Of a DNA stretch of 35,524 nt, positions 15,635 through 25,698 are shown one piece after another. Below the pieces are notes generated by a model, which did not search any database, had not been told where the DNA came from, and worked only from the letters and a program-made list of their open reading frames with translations. How positions within the stretch are numbered: the first letter of the stretch is position 1; every line of letters starts with the position of its first letter. Origin of the DNA: Clostridiales bacterium (GTDB lineage Bacteria > Bacillota > Clostridia > Oscillospirales > CAG-272); contig DURE01000016.1 of NCBI GenBank assembly GCA_012837425.1, positions 1 to 35,524 of the forward strand, written 5' to 3'. A program made the translations under genes and the position numbers.

Positions 15635-15769
15635 TGACGGGGTACGGGATTTATCGGGGTTTTCGGCGGATGTCCCGTCGGCAGAGAAAACTGCCGCAGG
15701 CTGCTGACAAATATACGGGCAACCGTAAAACAAAAGGCAGTCAAACACCCCAAATCAAGAAAGGTATTT

Positions 15770-15901
15770 ATGTGCGGTCGGATATACAAACAACAGGATC
15801 ACTTAGAATTGCGACAAAATCGGGAAATGCTTACAATCCAGGTTTGCACCTTTGAGTCCGAGACCGACATCCTGCGGTTTCTACTAAAAATACAACCCTG
15901 A
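15770..15901 (+). CDS. possible 43-residue small protein, unrecognised
   Basis: An ATG with AGAAAGG eight bases upstream opens a frame that begins MCGRIYKQQDHLELRQ and ends LRFLLKIQP at a TGA inside the following terminator stem. There are two cysteines and no membrane segment or signal peptide. I recognise no family. For: a good ribosome site and a frame filling the gap between convergent operons. Against: small size, no clear promoter of its own, and a stop inside the hairpin. It could also be the decayed end of a lost gene. The rest of the 15607-15917 spacer holds nothing else I recognise apart from the two hairpins. Confidence 0.3.
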   Translation: MCGRIYKQQDHLELRQNREMLTIQVCTFESETDILRFLLKIQP

Positions 15902-15916
15902 TTTGGGGTTGTATTT
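15888..15916. terminator. bidirectional terminator between convergent operons
   Basis: AAATACAACCC, loop TGATTTG, then GGGTTGTATTT followed by a T run on the plus strand, with an A run before it that acts as a T run on the minus strand. It sits between the rightward envelope genes and the leftward V-type ATPase operon, and can close both. Confidence 0.85.
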
Positions 15917-15917
15917 T

Positions 15918-16589
15918 TTATTCGGCCTCGGCTTCTTTGCGCTTTGACATGAGTTTTTTTTCTATCATCATATCCTTGACCTTCATGAGCCGGGTGGTGT
16001 TGCCGCGCTCGTTTTCCTCAAGCTTCATCCTTATCGACTTCATGGTCTCAAGGTACTGCGGGATTATTATATATTCAAGCGCGTTGACCCGGCGGCGGGT
16101 CTTTTCAATCTCCGCGGCGAGCAGCTGAACCGCCTTTTCAAGCTCGGCCATGCGGACAAGGTCGGGTAGCAGTGCCGCCAGCTCCCGAAGCGACGCGTCA
16201 AGCTCCCCCGAGGTGAAGGCCAGACCGTAGTTAAAGACCGCCGCGCCGCCGTCGCCGAGTATCTCGGCCTCAAACTCGGGAACAGTCACGCTCATCAGGT
16301 TTCTGTATTCCACGTCAAGCGCTACCTCGCGGCCGGGCATTATAAGCGCCTCGACCAGCATCTGCCGGCCGATTACCGCGCTTGCCGCCGCAAAGCTCCG
16401 GTAAACCCCGGCAAGCCCGGCCTCAACCCGTTCGCGAAGGACCTTGTCCTCCCGGACAATGTCGAGAAACTTTTTCATAAGCTCGTCGCGCTTGTCCTTG
16501 AGCAGCTTGTGGCCGCGGCGCGCCGTGTCGTAACGCGCCCGTATTCTCTTGAGCTCCATCCTCGTGGGATTTACTCTCAATTGCGCCAT
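15918..16589 (-). CDS. ntpD: V-type ATP synthase subunit D (central rotor shaft)
   Basis: The 223-residue subunit forms the long coiled-coil shaft that turns inside the A3B3 head. It starts with the family pattern RVNPTRMELKRIRARYDTARRGHKLLKDKRDELM and has a second helix near the C-terminus (LAAEIEKTRRRVNALEYIIIPQ). The lysine-rich end is also usual. The ATG at 16589 is preferred to one ten codons upstream because AAAGGA lies 7 bases before it. It is the last gene of the operon. In the 52-bp gap after subunit B lies a GC-rich hairpin (CGGGGGC-ATT-GCCCCCG, about 16611-16627) that may tune expression or RNA stability. Confidence 0.96.
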   Translation of the reverse strand: MAQLRVNPTRMELKRIRARYDTARRGHKLLKDKRDELMKKFLDIVREDKVLRERVEAGLAGVYRSFAAASAVIGRQMLVEALIMPGREVALDVEYRNLMSVTVPEFEAEILGDGGAAVFNYGLAFTSGELDASLRELAALLPDLVRMAELEKAVQLLAAEIEKTRRRVNALEYIIIPQYLETMKSIRMKLEENERGNTTRLMKVKDMMIEKKLMSKRKEAEAE

Positions 16590-16641
16590 ATGTCTGTCCT
16601 TTCTTGTTCTCGGGGGCATTGCCCCCGGACCCCCGCGAAAA

Positions 16642-18015
16642 CTATTTCCTACCCCAGTACTTATCGAGTATGGCGGGCTTTATGCGTTTCATTTCGGTTT
16701 TGGGAAGTATGCGCAAAAGCTCCCAGCCGAGGTCAAGGGTCTGTTCTATGGTACGGTTTTCATTGAAGCCCTGATTGATGTAACGCGCCTCAAACTCGTC
16801 TGAAAATTTGGCATAGAGCCTGTCGAGCGGGGTCAGTGCCGACTCGCCGAGCACCACCATCAGCTCCTTGGCCTCTTTGCCCCTGGCATAGCAGGAAAAG
16901 AGCTGATTCATTGTATTCGAGTGGTCCTCGCGGGTCTTGCCCGGGCCGATTCCCTTATCCTTGAGTCTTGAGAGCGAGGGCAGCACATCGACCGGTGGCA
17001 GATAGCCCTTGTGGTAGAGTTCGCGCGAGAGTATAATCTGCCCTTCGGTGATATAGCCGGTCAGGTCGGGGATCGGGTGGGTTTTATCGTCCTCGGGCAT
17101 TGTGAGGATGGGAATCAGGGTAATCGAGCCGTCCGAGCCCATTTTCCGGCCGGCGCGTTCGAACATTGAGGCAAGGTCGGTATAAAGGTAGCCGGGATAA
17201 CCGCGGCGCCCGGGTATTTCCTTGCGGGCGGCCGAGACCTCGCGCAGCGCTTCGGCATAGTTTGTTATGTCGGTGATTATGACCAGCACGTGCATATTGC
17301 AGTCAAAGGCCAGATACTCGGCGGCGGTCAGCGCCATGCGCGGGGTGGTAATGCGCTCGATAGCCGGGTCGGAGGCCAGGTTCATAAAGAGCACGGTGCG
17401 CTCAATGGCGCCGGTACGCCTGAAGTCGGATATAAAGAAGTCGGCCTCCTCAAAGGTGATGCCCACCGCGGCGAACACAACCGCAAACTTGGTATCTGTC
17501 CCGCGGACCTTAGCCTGGCGCGCAATCTGCGCGGCAAGCTGGGCGTGGGGCAGACCCGAGCCCGAGAAAATAGGCAGCTTCTGGCCGCGGACCAGGGTGT
17601 TGAGCCCGTCTATGGTCGATATGCCGGTCTGAATGAACTCTGAGGGATAGTATCTTGCGGCGGGGTTTATCGGAGTGCCGCTGATGTCAAGCAGCTTGTC
17701 GGGGATAATGCGGGCCCCGCCGTCTTTTGGCTCGCCCATGCCGTTGAAAACCCGGCCGAGCATCCCCTCGGACACCGGGAGCTGAACTCCGTGCCCGGTA
17801 AACCTCACCTTGCTTTGCGCCAGGTTAATGCCGGCCGCAGTGTCAAAGAGCTGCACCAGCACGTTGCGGCCGTCGACCTCAAGCACGCGGCAGCGGCGAA
17901 TTTCGCCGCCCGGCAGCTCAATTTCGCCAAGCTCGTCATATTTTACGCCATCGACCTGCCGCACAAGCATGAGCGGCCCCGCGACTTCCTCTATGGTCCT
18001 GTATTCTCTTATCAT
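16642..18015 (-). CDS. ntpB: V-type ATP synthase subunit B (non-catalytic nucleotide-binding subunit)
   Basis: The 457-residue subunit alternates with subunit A in the A3B3 ring and contributes an arginine finger to catalysis. The P-loop position holds [10 protein letters not shown] (151-160) in place of GxxxxGKT, the usual mark of non-catalytic B subunits. Conserved segments include [48 protein letters not shown] and [32 protein letters not shown]. Its ATG lies one base after the subunit A stop, showing tight translational coupling. Confidence 0.97.
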   Translation of the reverse strand: MIREYRTIEEVAGPLMLVRQVDGVKYDELGEIELPGGEIRRCRVLEVDGRNVLVQLFDTAAGINLAQSKVRFTGHGVQLPVSEGMLGRVFNGMGEPKDGGARIIPDKLLDISGTPINPAARYYPSEFIQTGISTIDGLNTLVRGQKLPIFSGSGLPHAQLAAQIARQAKVRGTDTKFAVVFAAVGITFEEADFFISDFRRTGAIERTVLFMNLASDPAIERITTPRMALTAAEYLAFDCNMHVLVIITDITNYAEALREVSAARKEIPGRRGYPGYLYTDLASMFERAGRKMGSDGSITLIPILTMPEDDKTHPIPDLTGYITEGQIILSRELYHKGYLPPVDVLPSLSRLKDKGIGPGKTREDHSNTMNQLFSCYARGKEAKELMVVLGESALTPLDRLYAKFSDEFEARYINQGFNENRTIEQTLDLGWELLRILPKTEMKRIKPAILDKYWGRK

Positions 18016-18016
18016 A

Positions 18017-19810
18017 TCAGAATTTCCTTTCGGCTCCTTGGCTCTGGGCTCCCCCGGGAATCAGCGCTTCTATTTCATCGGAAATCATACGTTCAATTTT
18101 CTCATATTCGGCCTCGTGACCCTCTGCCGGAATCTCCTTTGCGCGGCCGACTCTCTCGCGCACCGGCAGCTCGGAGATTTTTTGGATGTCGGCTCCCTTT
18201 CTTATCGCCTCCCGCGCCCTGTCCTCAAAGAACAGAATCAACTTTATCAGATTATACTGCTTCTCAAGCGGGCAGTAACTGTCGACCTCGCTCATGGCGT
18301 CCTGCTGCAGAAAGTCCTCGCGTATTGACCTTGACACCTCAAGCGTGAGCCGGTCCTCGGCAGAGAGCGCGTCAATTCCCACCAGCTTGACTATCTCCTC
18401 AAGCCGGTTTTCCTCCTGAAGCAGGGTCATACAGCGCGCGATGTTGTCGTTCCAGTCGGCCGCGACATTTCCCGAAAACCAGCCCTCGAGCCGGTCGCGG
18501 TAAAGCGAATAGGAGTTAAGCCAGTTTATAGCCGGGAAGTGCCGGCGGTAGGCAAGCTGCGAGTCAAGCCCCCAGAAAACCTTGACTATGCGCAGCGTCG
18601 CCTGGGTGACCGGCTCTGAAAAGTCGCCGCCCTGCGGGGAGACCGCGCCTATGGCGGACAGCGCGCCCCGTCTCTCTCCGTCCCCGAGACAAACAACCTT
18701 GCCGGCGCGCTCATAGAACTGCGCCATGCGGGTAGTAAGATATGCCGGATAGCCCTCCTCGCCCGGCATTTCCTCAAGCCGCCCCGACATCTCGCGGAGC
18801 GCCTCAGCCCAGCGCGAGGTCGAGTCGGCTATAACCGCCACGGCATATCCCATGTCCCTGTAATATTCGGCAATCGTAATGCCCGTGTAGACCGACGCCT
18901 CGCGCGCGGCAACCGGCATATCCGATGTGTTTGCAATCAAAACCGTACGCTGCATGAGCGACTTTCCGGTTTTCGGGTCGAGTATTTCGGGAAACTCGCG
19001 CAACACGTCGGTCATCTCGTTTCCGCGCTCGCCGCAGCCGATGTATACCACAAGATCGACGTCGCTCCACTTTGCAAGTTGGTGCTGCACCACGGTCTTG
19101 CCCGAGCCGAAGGGGCCGGGTATGCAGGCGGTGCCGCCGCGGGCTATCGGGAAAAGCGAGTCTATATTCCTCTGGCCGGTTATCATAGGCTCGCCAGGCG
19201 GCAGCTTTTCACGGTAGGGGCGCGCCATACGTACCGGCCACCTCTGCATGAGCTTGATGTCCTCCTCGCTGCCGTTGTCGAGCCTGAGCCTGCCAGCCGG
19301 CTCGGTGACCGTAAAATCACCCGAATCCAGCTCTACTATGGTACCCGACTTTTTCGGGGGAACCATAATCAGGTGTAGCATAACCTCGGTTTCCTGAACA
19401 TAACCGTATACATCGCCGCCCGACACCCTGTCACCCGGCTTTTTGGCGGCCTCAAAATGCCACTTTTTCTCTCTGCTGAGCGCCGGCTCGTCGACGCCTC
19501 TTGCAATATTCGGGCCGATTTTGTCCCTCATCACCTCAAGCGGGCGCTGTATGCCGTCGTATATGCTCATAGCCAGTCCCGGGCCGAGCTCAACCGAGAG
19601 CGGCGCCCCGGTGGACACCACCCTGTCGCCGCGCCCCAGCCCGGCGGTCTCCTCATATACCTGTATAGAGGCGCGGTCGCCGTGCATCTCGATTATCTCG
19701 CCAATGAGGTTTTTCTCTCCCACCCGCACAACGTCAAACATATTGGCATTCCGCATGCCCTCGGCGATGACCAGCGGCCCCGAAACCTTGATTATCTTTC
19801 CTTCAACCAT
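18017..19810 (-). CDS. ntpA: V-type ATP synthase catalytic subunit A
   Basis: The 597-residue subunit binds and hydrolyses (or makes) ATP. It has the P-loop GPFGSGKT (232-239) and the GERGNEM segment (260-266) that carries the catalytic glutamate. The bulge domain characteristic of V/A-type A subunits is present (about 110-190), and [27 protein letters not shown] follows. The ATG at 19810 is preferred to one seven codons upstream because AAGGAA precedes it and the protein then starts [12 protein letters not shown] like its relatives. A short CCCGGG/CCCGGG stem lies in the 54-bp gap after subunit F, perhaps helping set the higher amounts of A and B. Confidence 0.97.
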   Translation of the reverse strand: MVEGKIIKVSGPLVIAEGMRNANMFDVVRVGEKNLIGEIIEMHGDRASIQVYEETAGLGRGDRVVSTGAPLSVELGPGLAMSIYDGIQRPLEVMRDKIGPNIARGVDEPALSREKKWHFEAAKKPGDRVSGGDVYGYVQETEVMLHLIMVPPKKSGTIVELDSGDFTVTEPAGRLRLDNGSEEDIKLMQRWPVRMARPYREKLPPGEPMITGQRNIDSLFPIARGGTACIPGPFGSGKTVVQHQLAKWSDVDLVVYIGCGERGNEMTDVLREFPEILDPKTGKSLMQRTVLIANTSDMPVAAREASVYTGITIAEYYRDMGYAVAVIADSTSRWAEALREMSGRLEEMPGEEGYPAYLTTRMAQFYERAGKVVCLGDGERRGALSAIGAVSPQGGDFSEPVTQATLRIVKVFWGLDSQLAYRRHFPAINWLNSYSLYRDRLEGWFSGNVAADWNDNIARCMTLLQEENRLEEIVKLVGIDALSAEDRLTLEVSRSIREDFLQQDAMSEVDSYCPLEKQYNLIKLILFFEDRAREAIRKGADIQKISELPVRERVGRAKEIPAEGHEAEYEKIERMISDEIEALIPGGAQSQGAERKF

Positions 19811-19864
19811 AGCATGTTCCTTCCGAAGCACACCCGGGCTGATGTTCCCGGGGGCTTTGTTGTG

Positions 19865-20191
19865 TTAATCATTGAAAACTATGTCGGCGCCGACCGCCCG
19901 CCTGACTGCATCTTTTATTGCAGCCAGACCATAACCGGTGTTCCCGGACTGACCGGGCAGCGAAATTATTGCCGGCAGCGGCAGCTCGTGATACTTTGAG
20001 GCCTCAATCTCGCCGGACAAGCGCTCGGCCAGATTTTCAATTATAAATATAATGGCATATTCTCCCGAACTCACAAGTTTGTGCAGCACTCCGGCGGCCT
20101 CATCTGCACCCGAGACCTCGTGTACCGAAAACCCCAGCGACATAAACCCGAGCACGCTGTCGCGCTCGCCTATAATTCCGATTTTATACAT
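19865..20191 (-). CDS. ntpG: V-type ATP synthase subunit F
   Basis: The 108-residue protein has the Rossmann-like start of subunit F, YKIGIIGERDSVLGFMSLGFSV, and the central segment YAIIFIIENLAERL. Subunit F binds subunit D at the base of the shaft and helps connect the head to the membrane rotor. The ATG at 20191 overlaps the last 8 bases of the subunit C gene and follows GGGAGA. The longer frame starting 13 codons upstream would overlap subunit C by 47 bases and adds no family sequence. The symbol follows E. hirae usage for the F-type subunit; atpF is used elsewhere. Confidence 0.92.
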   Translation of the reverse strand: MYKIGIIGERDSVLGFMSLGFSVHEVSGADEAAGVLHKLVSSGEYAIIFIIENLAERLSGEIEASKYHELPLPAIISLPGQSGNTGYGLAAIKDAVRRAVGADIVFND

Positions 20192-21203
20192 ACATCTCCC
20201 GCATCCTTTCGCGTATCGCGCCCTCGGCAAGCCCGGCTTCTTTTCCGGCCAGTATAATGCGGATGTTTGTCAAGCCATATTCAAGCGCCACAAGATAGGC
20301 CGCCGCAAGCTCGGCGCCGAAGGGCAGCCACTTTACCCCGCGGACCATGTTCATAACATACCTGTCGGCCTCGTGTTCTATCCGCGAAATTGAGGAGTCG
20401 GCATCAATAGCCGCGGCAAAGGCCGAATAGGCAGTCCCGGCCAGCACCTCTGCCAGGCGGCTCTCTCCCCGGTCATAGAGCCCGAGCAGGAACTCCCGAT
20501 GAAGCTCTCCGCCGTCGATTATGGCATCCTCGTATAGGCTCCGTCCGGTATTTCCGGCGCCCATGCGCAGGAGCCTTATACACATTAGGATATTGGTCAG
20601 GTCAATTTTCACCCTGACATACCTTATGACAAAAGGAACTCCCGACTCAAGCGCCGCCTTGAGCATGTCTGCAAAGCAGGCGCGGTCAAGAATAAGGTCA
20701 ATTTTTTGCGGATTTTTGGTTTTAAGATAAACATCGGCCGCCTCTTTTGCCGCTGAGGCCATATGCTCGGGCAGCGCACCATAGTCCCCGGTCTCGACCG
20801 CCTCTAAAACCTCCTCGGGGCCCAGCGTCCCGAGCGGGAACATCATGTCCTTGTGGTCTGTTCCGCGGGCGCGTGCCTTAATTACGGCCTTTATGTTGTT
20901 GCAGTCGTATTTGTATTGAAAAAGCCTTACAATATGCGGCTGCGGCAGTATTTCGGCAACCTCCCGGAAGGCATCCGAGAGCGCCGTGAACAATGTGGCC
21001 TCCCGATCTGCTTTTGAGCGCTGGTCCGCGTCCTGTTTTCTTACTGTTCTGTAGCCGAAATCGGCCAGCACCTCCAGCATCTCATCGACATTCTCGGCCG
21101 ACAAAAGCCGCTCGCAGCCCTCGCGCCCGAGCATTTTGGTCTCGAGTGCGCGCAGCCTAGCCGAGCTGTACATATAATCGGTGTCTTTATATTTTGCCGG
21201 CAT
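20184..21203 (-). CDS. ntpC: V-type ATP synthase subunit C (rotor-ring adaptor, eukaryotic d-like)
   Basis: The 339-residue, mainly helical subunit is the funnel-shaped adaptor that couples the D-F shaft to the membrane ring. Recognisable segments are YMYSSARLRALETKMLGREGCERLL near the start, QYKYDCNNIKAVIKAR, and the C-terminal EYGLTNIRIILAGKEAGL. The ATG at 21203 has CAGGAG upstream; an ORF extension of 38 codons upstream runs through the subunit E stop and is not family-like. It overlaps subunit F by 8 bases. Confidence 0.93.
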   Translation of the reverse strand: MPAKYKDTDYMYSSARLRALETKMLGREGCERLLSAENVDEMLEVLADFGYRTVRKQDADQRSKADREATLFTALSDAFREVAEILPQPHIVRLFQYKYDCNNIKAVIKARARGTDHKDMMFPLGTLGPEEVLEAVETGDYGALPEHMASAAKEAADVYLKTKNPQKIDLILDRACFADMLKAALESGVPFVIRYVRVKIDLTNILMCIRLLRMGAGNTGRSLYEDAIIDGGELHREFLLGLYDRGESRLAEVLAGTAYSAFAAAIDADSSISRIEHEADRYVMNMVRGVKWLPFGAELAAAYLVALEYGLTNIRIILAGKEAGLAEGAIRERMREMYV

Positions 21204-21267
21204 AAAACACTCCTGCCGCATGGTAGCGGGTTTGTTTTTTATATCGAGGGCCGACGGCCCAAGGGGG

Positions 21268-21951
21268 TCAGCTAACCGTGTCGGCGTCAAACAGCGCTCT
21301 GTAAACCTTGGCTTCAACCGAGCTCCTTATTGAGTCTATCAGCATGGATATAGAGCAGTTTATCTCGACATCGCCGTACCTGAGCAAAAGGCCCCCCTCA
21401 ATATCGGCGGTGTCGTTTGAGAGCACCAGCTTCCCGGTCACGCCGGGGGCTGCTTTATCCTGCAAAAGCTCCCGCACGCGCTCAACCAGGGCATTGCCGC
21501 AGCGCTCGCGGTCTTTAGCGCTCAAGATGACCTCGTAGCTGTCGATAACCGGCAGGTCGACCTCGCCGTAAAGCTCGCGGTTTATTCGCTCGGTCTCAAG
21601 CTGGTCGAGCAGCGCCGAGAAAAGCAGCTTTGCGAGCAGTTCAAGATACTCCCCGTCGGGCATTGATAGAATTCGCGACTTAGCACCCGAGAATGCGGCG
21701 TCAATAAGCTGGCTCTTCACGGCGAGCAGGATGTTGCGCGCCTGCATTGCCGCCGCCGACTCTGCCCGCGACATTATCTCGGTCGCCTCGCGCTCGGCGT
21801 CGGCCAAAAGCCGTCCCCGGACCTCCTCGGCCCGCGCCGAATATTCGGCTAAAATTTCCGCGCTCTTCTTTTCGGCTTCGCCTAAAAGCCGCTTGGCGTC
21901 GGCCTTAGCGTCGGCTATTATCCGCGATGTGATTTTTTCCAGACCGGTCAT
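21268..21951 (-). CDS. ntpE: V-type ATP synthase subunit E (peripheral stalk)
   Basis: The 227-residue subunit has a long N-terminal helix rich in Ala, Glu and Lys (about 1-85, with ADAKADAKRLLGEAEKKSAEIL) and a globular C-terminal part that binds the top of subunit B. With the H/G-type subunit at the start of the operon it forms the peripheral stalks that hold the head still while the rotor turns. AAAGGAAG precedes the ATG. It lies between K and C as in many Clostridia operons. Confidence 0.94.
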   Translation of the reverse strand: MTGLEKITSRIIADAKADAKRLLGEAEKKSAEILAEYSARAEEVRGRLLADAEREATEIMSRAESAAAMQARNILLAVKSQLIDAAFSGAKSRILSMPDGEYLELLAKLLFSALLDQLETERINRELYGEVDLPVIDSYEVILSAKDRERCGNALVERVRELLQDKAAPGVTGKLVLSNDTADIEGGLLLRYGDVEINCSISMLIDSIRSSVEAKVYRALFDADTVS

Positions 21952-21999
21952 GTGTCAGGCTTCCTTTCTCGGGTATAAACCGGCGATGCCGGGTTAAAA

Positions 22000-24516
<2,517 letters not shown>

Positions 24517-24526
<10 letters not shown>

Positions 24527-24837
24527 TTTTCGACCAGCTCCCGTATAATAATATCCTCTGCCATAGCAATTCTCGACCCTGCTGCCGCCGAAATCTCATC
24601 CGCCCTGGCCCCTGCCTCGGCTGCCGACCTTTCCAGAAGCTCTGCGGCCTGCTGCCTCACCCCGGCAAGCTTGTCCCGAATTTCCGCGCGAGTCTCGGCC
24701 TCGGCCCGCTCGCAGTCCGCCTCGCCCTGCCGCCTGGCATCAGCCATTTGCTTTTTTGCCAGCTCTGCAGCTTCTCGCCTTATCCTTGCCGCCTTCTCTT
24801 CGGTTTCCCTTATGGTCAAAACAGCTTCACGTGACAT
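24517..24837 (-). CDS. ntpF: V-type ATP synthase subunit G/H (peripheral stalk helix)
   Basis: The 106-residue protein is almost entirely one charged alpha helix rich in Ala, Glu and Arg (EEKAARIRREAAELAKKQMADARR and on), as expected for the G/H-type stalk partner of subunit E. The ATG at 24837 follows AGGAAGG, and the encoded start MSREAVLTIRETEEKA fits the family; a longer frame to 24930 is not supported. It is the first gene of the nine-gene operon and overlaps subunit I. The low sequence constraint of this subunit means the call leans on position as much as on sequence. Confidence 0.88.
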
Positions 24838-25050
24838 TTGGTATACCTTCCTAAACTTCAGGTCGTCTTTTGGGGCCGGACCGGTACTATTCTTTCCGGT
24901 ATTTGTGACAACTAAAAGAGTTAACCCCATAAAAATTCTTACTCTCAGTATCGCGACACTTAAAACCGCCCCGGGCGGGCGGAATTCCGCAAAACAATCC
25001 TGCTGCCTTTTTTATGGCAGGAGCGGCTACAATAAGCCTATTCGTGTTAT

Positions 25051-25079
25051 ATAATACTCTAAAAAGCCGGATGTTTCAA
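25051..25079 (-). promoter_or_regulatory. promoter of the V-type ATPase operon
   Basis: Minus strand TTGAAA (25074-25079), 17-base spacer, TATTAT (25051-25056). Transcription should begin near 25044, leaving a leader of about 205 nt before the first gene. The leader contains stems CTGCC/GGCAG (about 25002-25020), a CCGCCC/GGGCGG region (about 24966-24983) and ACCGG/CCGGT (about 24880-24900). The first may also close the gene upstream. The promoter starts 20 bp past that gene's stop. Confidence 0.65.
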
Positions 25080-25098
25080 GAGGTATCAGGTATTTTCA

Positions 25099-25539
25099 TC
25101 ATATTGAACAAATCTTATCCATAAGCCGCCAAACCTTCCCTCTCGGCGGCCTTCTCCCGAACATGAGGAGTGACTCGGCGCTCCACAAATCGCTTATTTC
25201 CCTTTCAAACAAAACATCTCTGTTTCGCACAAGGCGGAATACACATCTGACACAAATGCTGCCGCCCTCCGCCTGCCCGACACTTGAGGTTATGCAGTAT
25301 TCATACCTTCTGAACCTGAATTTCCTCTCGCGCTCCCCGAGTGTTTCATACTCCTTTTTTATTTCCCCGGCAAATTTTCCCGCCCAGGCTTCGGCCGCGT
25401 CCCCGATGCTGCGGTAATACTCGTTAAAAAGCCTGCCTTCGTTGCAGTCGGTCCCGGGCAGCTCGACTCTCACACACAAAAGCTCGCACCGGCCTTCCTT
25501 TATACTCAATACCCTTTTGTATTTTCTGATGTCGCGCAT
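25099..25539 (-). CDS. unrecognised 146-residue cytoplasmic protein
   Basis: I do not recognise a family with confidence. The protein starts MRDIRKYKRVLSIKEGRCELL and contains FNEYYRSIGDAAEAW, a charged helix (KKEYETLGERERKFRFRRYEY), a SSVGQAEGGSICVRCVFRLVR strand pair, and ends RLMDKICSI. The strand-helix pattern faintly recalls DUF3298/RsiV-like domains, but there is no signal peptide or membrane anchor. The start at 25539 follows CGGGGAG; a frame extending to 25671 runs back through a terminator and is rejected. It sits between the giant lipoprotein and the V-type ATPase operon, both in the same direction, with its own -10 box upstream. Confidence 0.65.
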   Translation of the reverse strand: MRDIRKYKRVLSIKEGRCELLCVRVELPGTDCNEGRLFNEYYRSIGDAAEAWAGKFAGEIKKEYETLGERERKFRFRRYEYCITSSVGQAEGGSICVRCVFRLVRNRDVLFEREISDLWSAESLLMFGRRPPRGKVWRLMDKICSI

Positions 25540-25602
25540 ATTCCACACTCCCCGCTCAGAATCAACCGCCCCTGCCGCAGTTTTCGGCCTTTCGGGCTTA
25601 GT

Positions 25603-25608
25603 ATTATA
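25603..25608 (-). promoter_or_regulatory. -10 box upstream of the unrecognised 146-residue gene, inside an inverted repeat
   Basis: A perfect TATAAT on the minus strand, about 60 bp before the start codon, with only a poor -35 (TAATTT at 17 bases). The box lies between the arms of an inverted repeat, CTGCCGCA (25572-25579) and TGCGGCAG (25612-25619). That may be an operator or leader hairpin. Confidence 0.45.
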
Positions 25609-25637
25609 ATATGCGGCAGAGCGGGAAATTATAAAAA

Positions 25638-25662
25638 GCCCCCTCCCGGGTTGGGAGGGGGC
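25638..25662 (-). terminator. terminator of the giant lipoprotein gene
   Basis: GCCCCCTCCC, loop GGGTT, GGGAGGGGGC: a perfect 10-bp GC-rich stem, followed on the minus strand by TTTTTATAATTT. It lies 36 bp past the lipoprotein stop and isolates that gene from the next one. Confidence 0.9.
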
Positions 25663-25698
25663 GAGGGTCATATTTGGCCGGTTGTTCTTACCGCTGTA

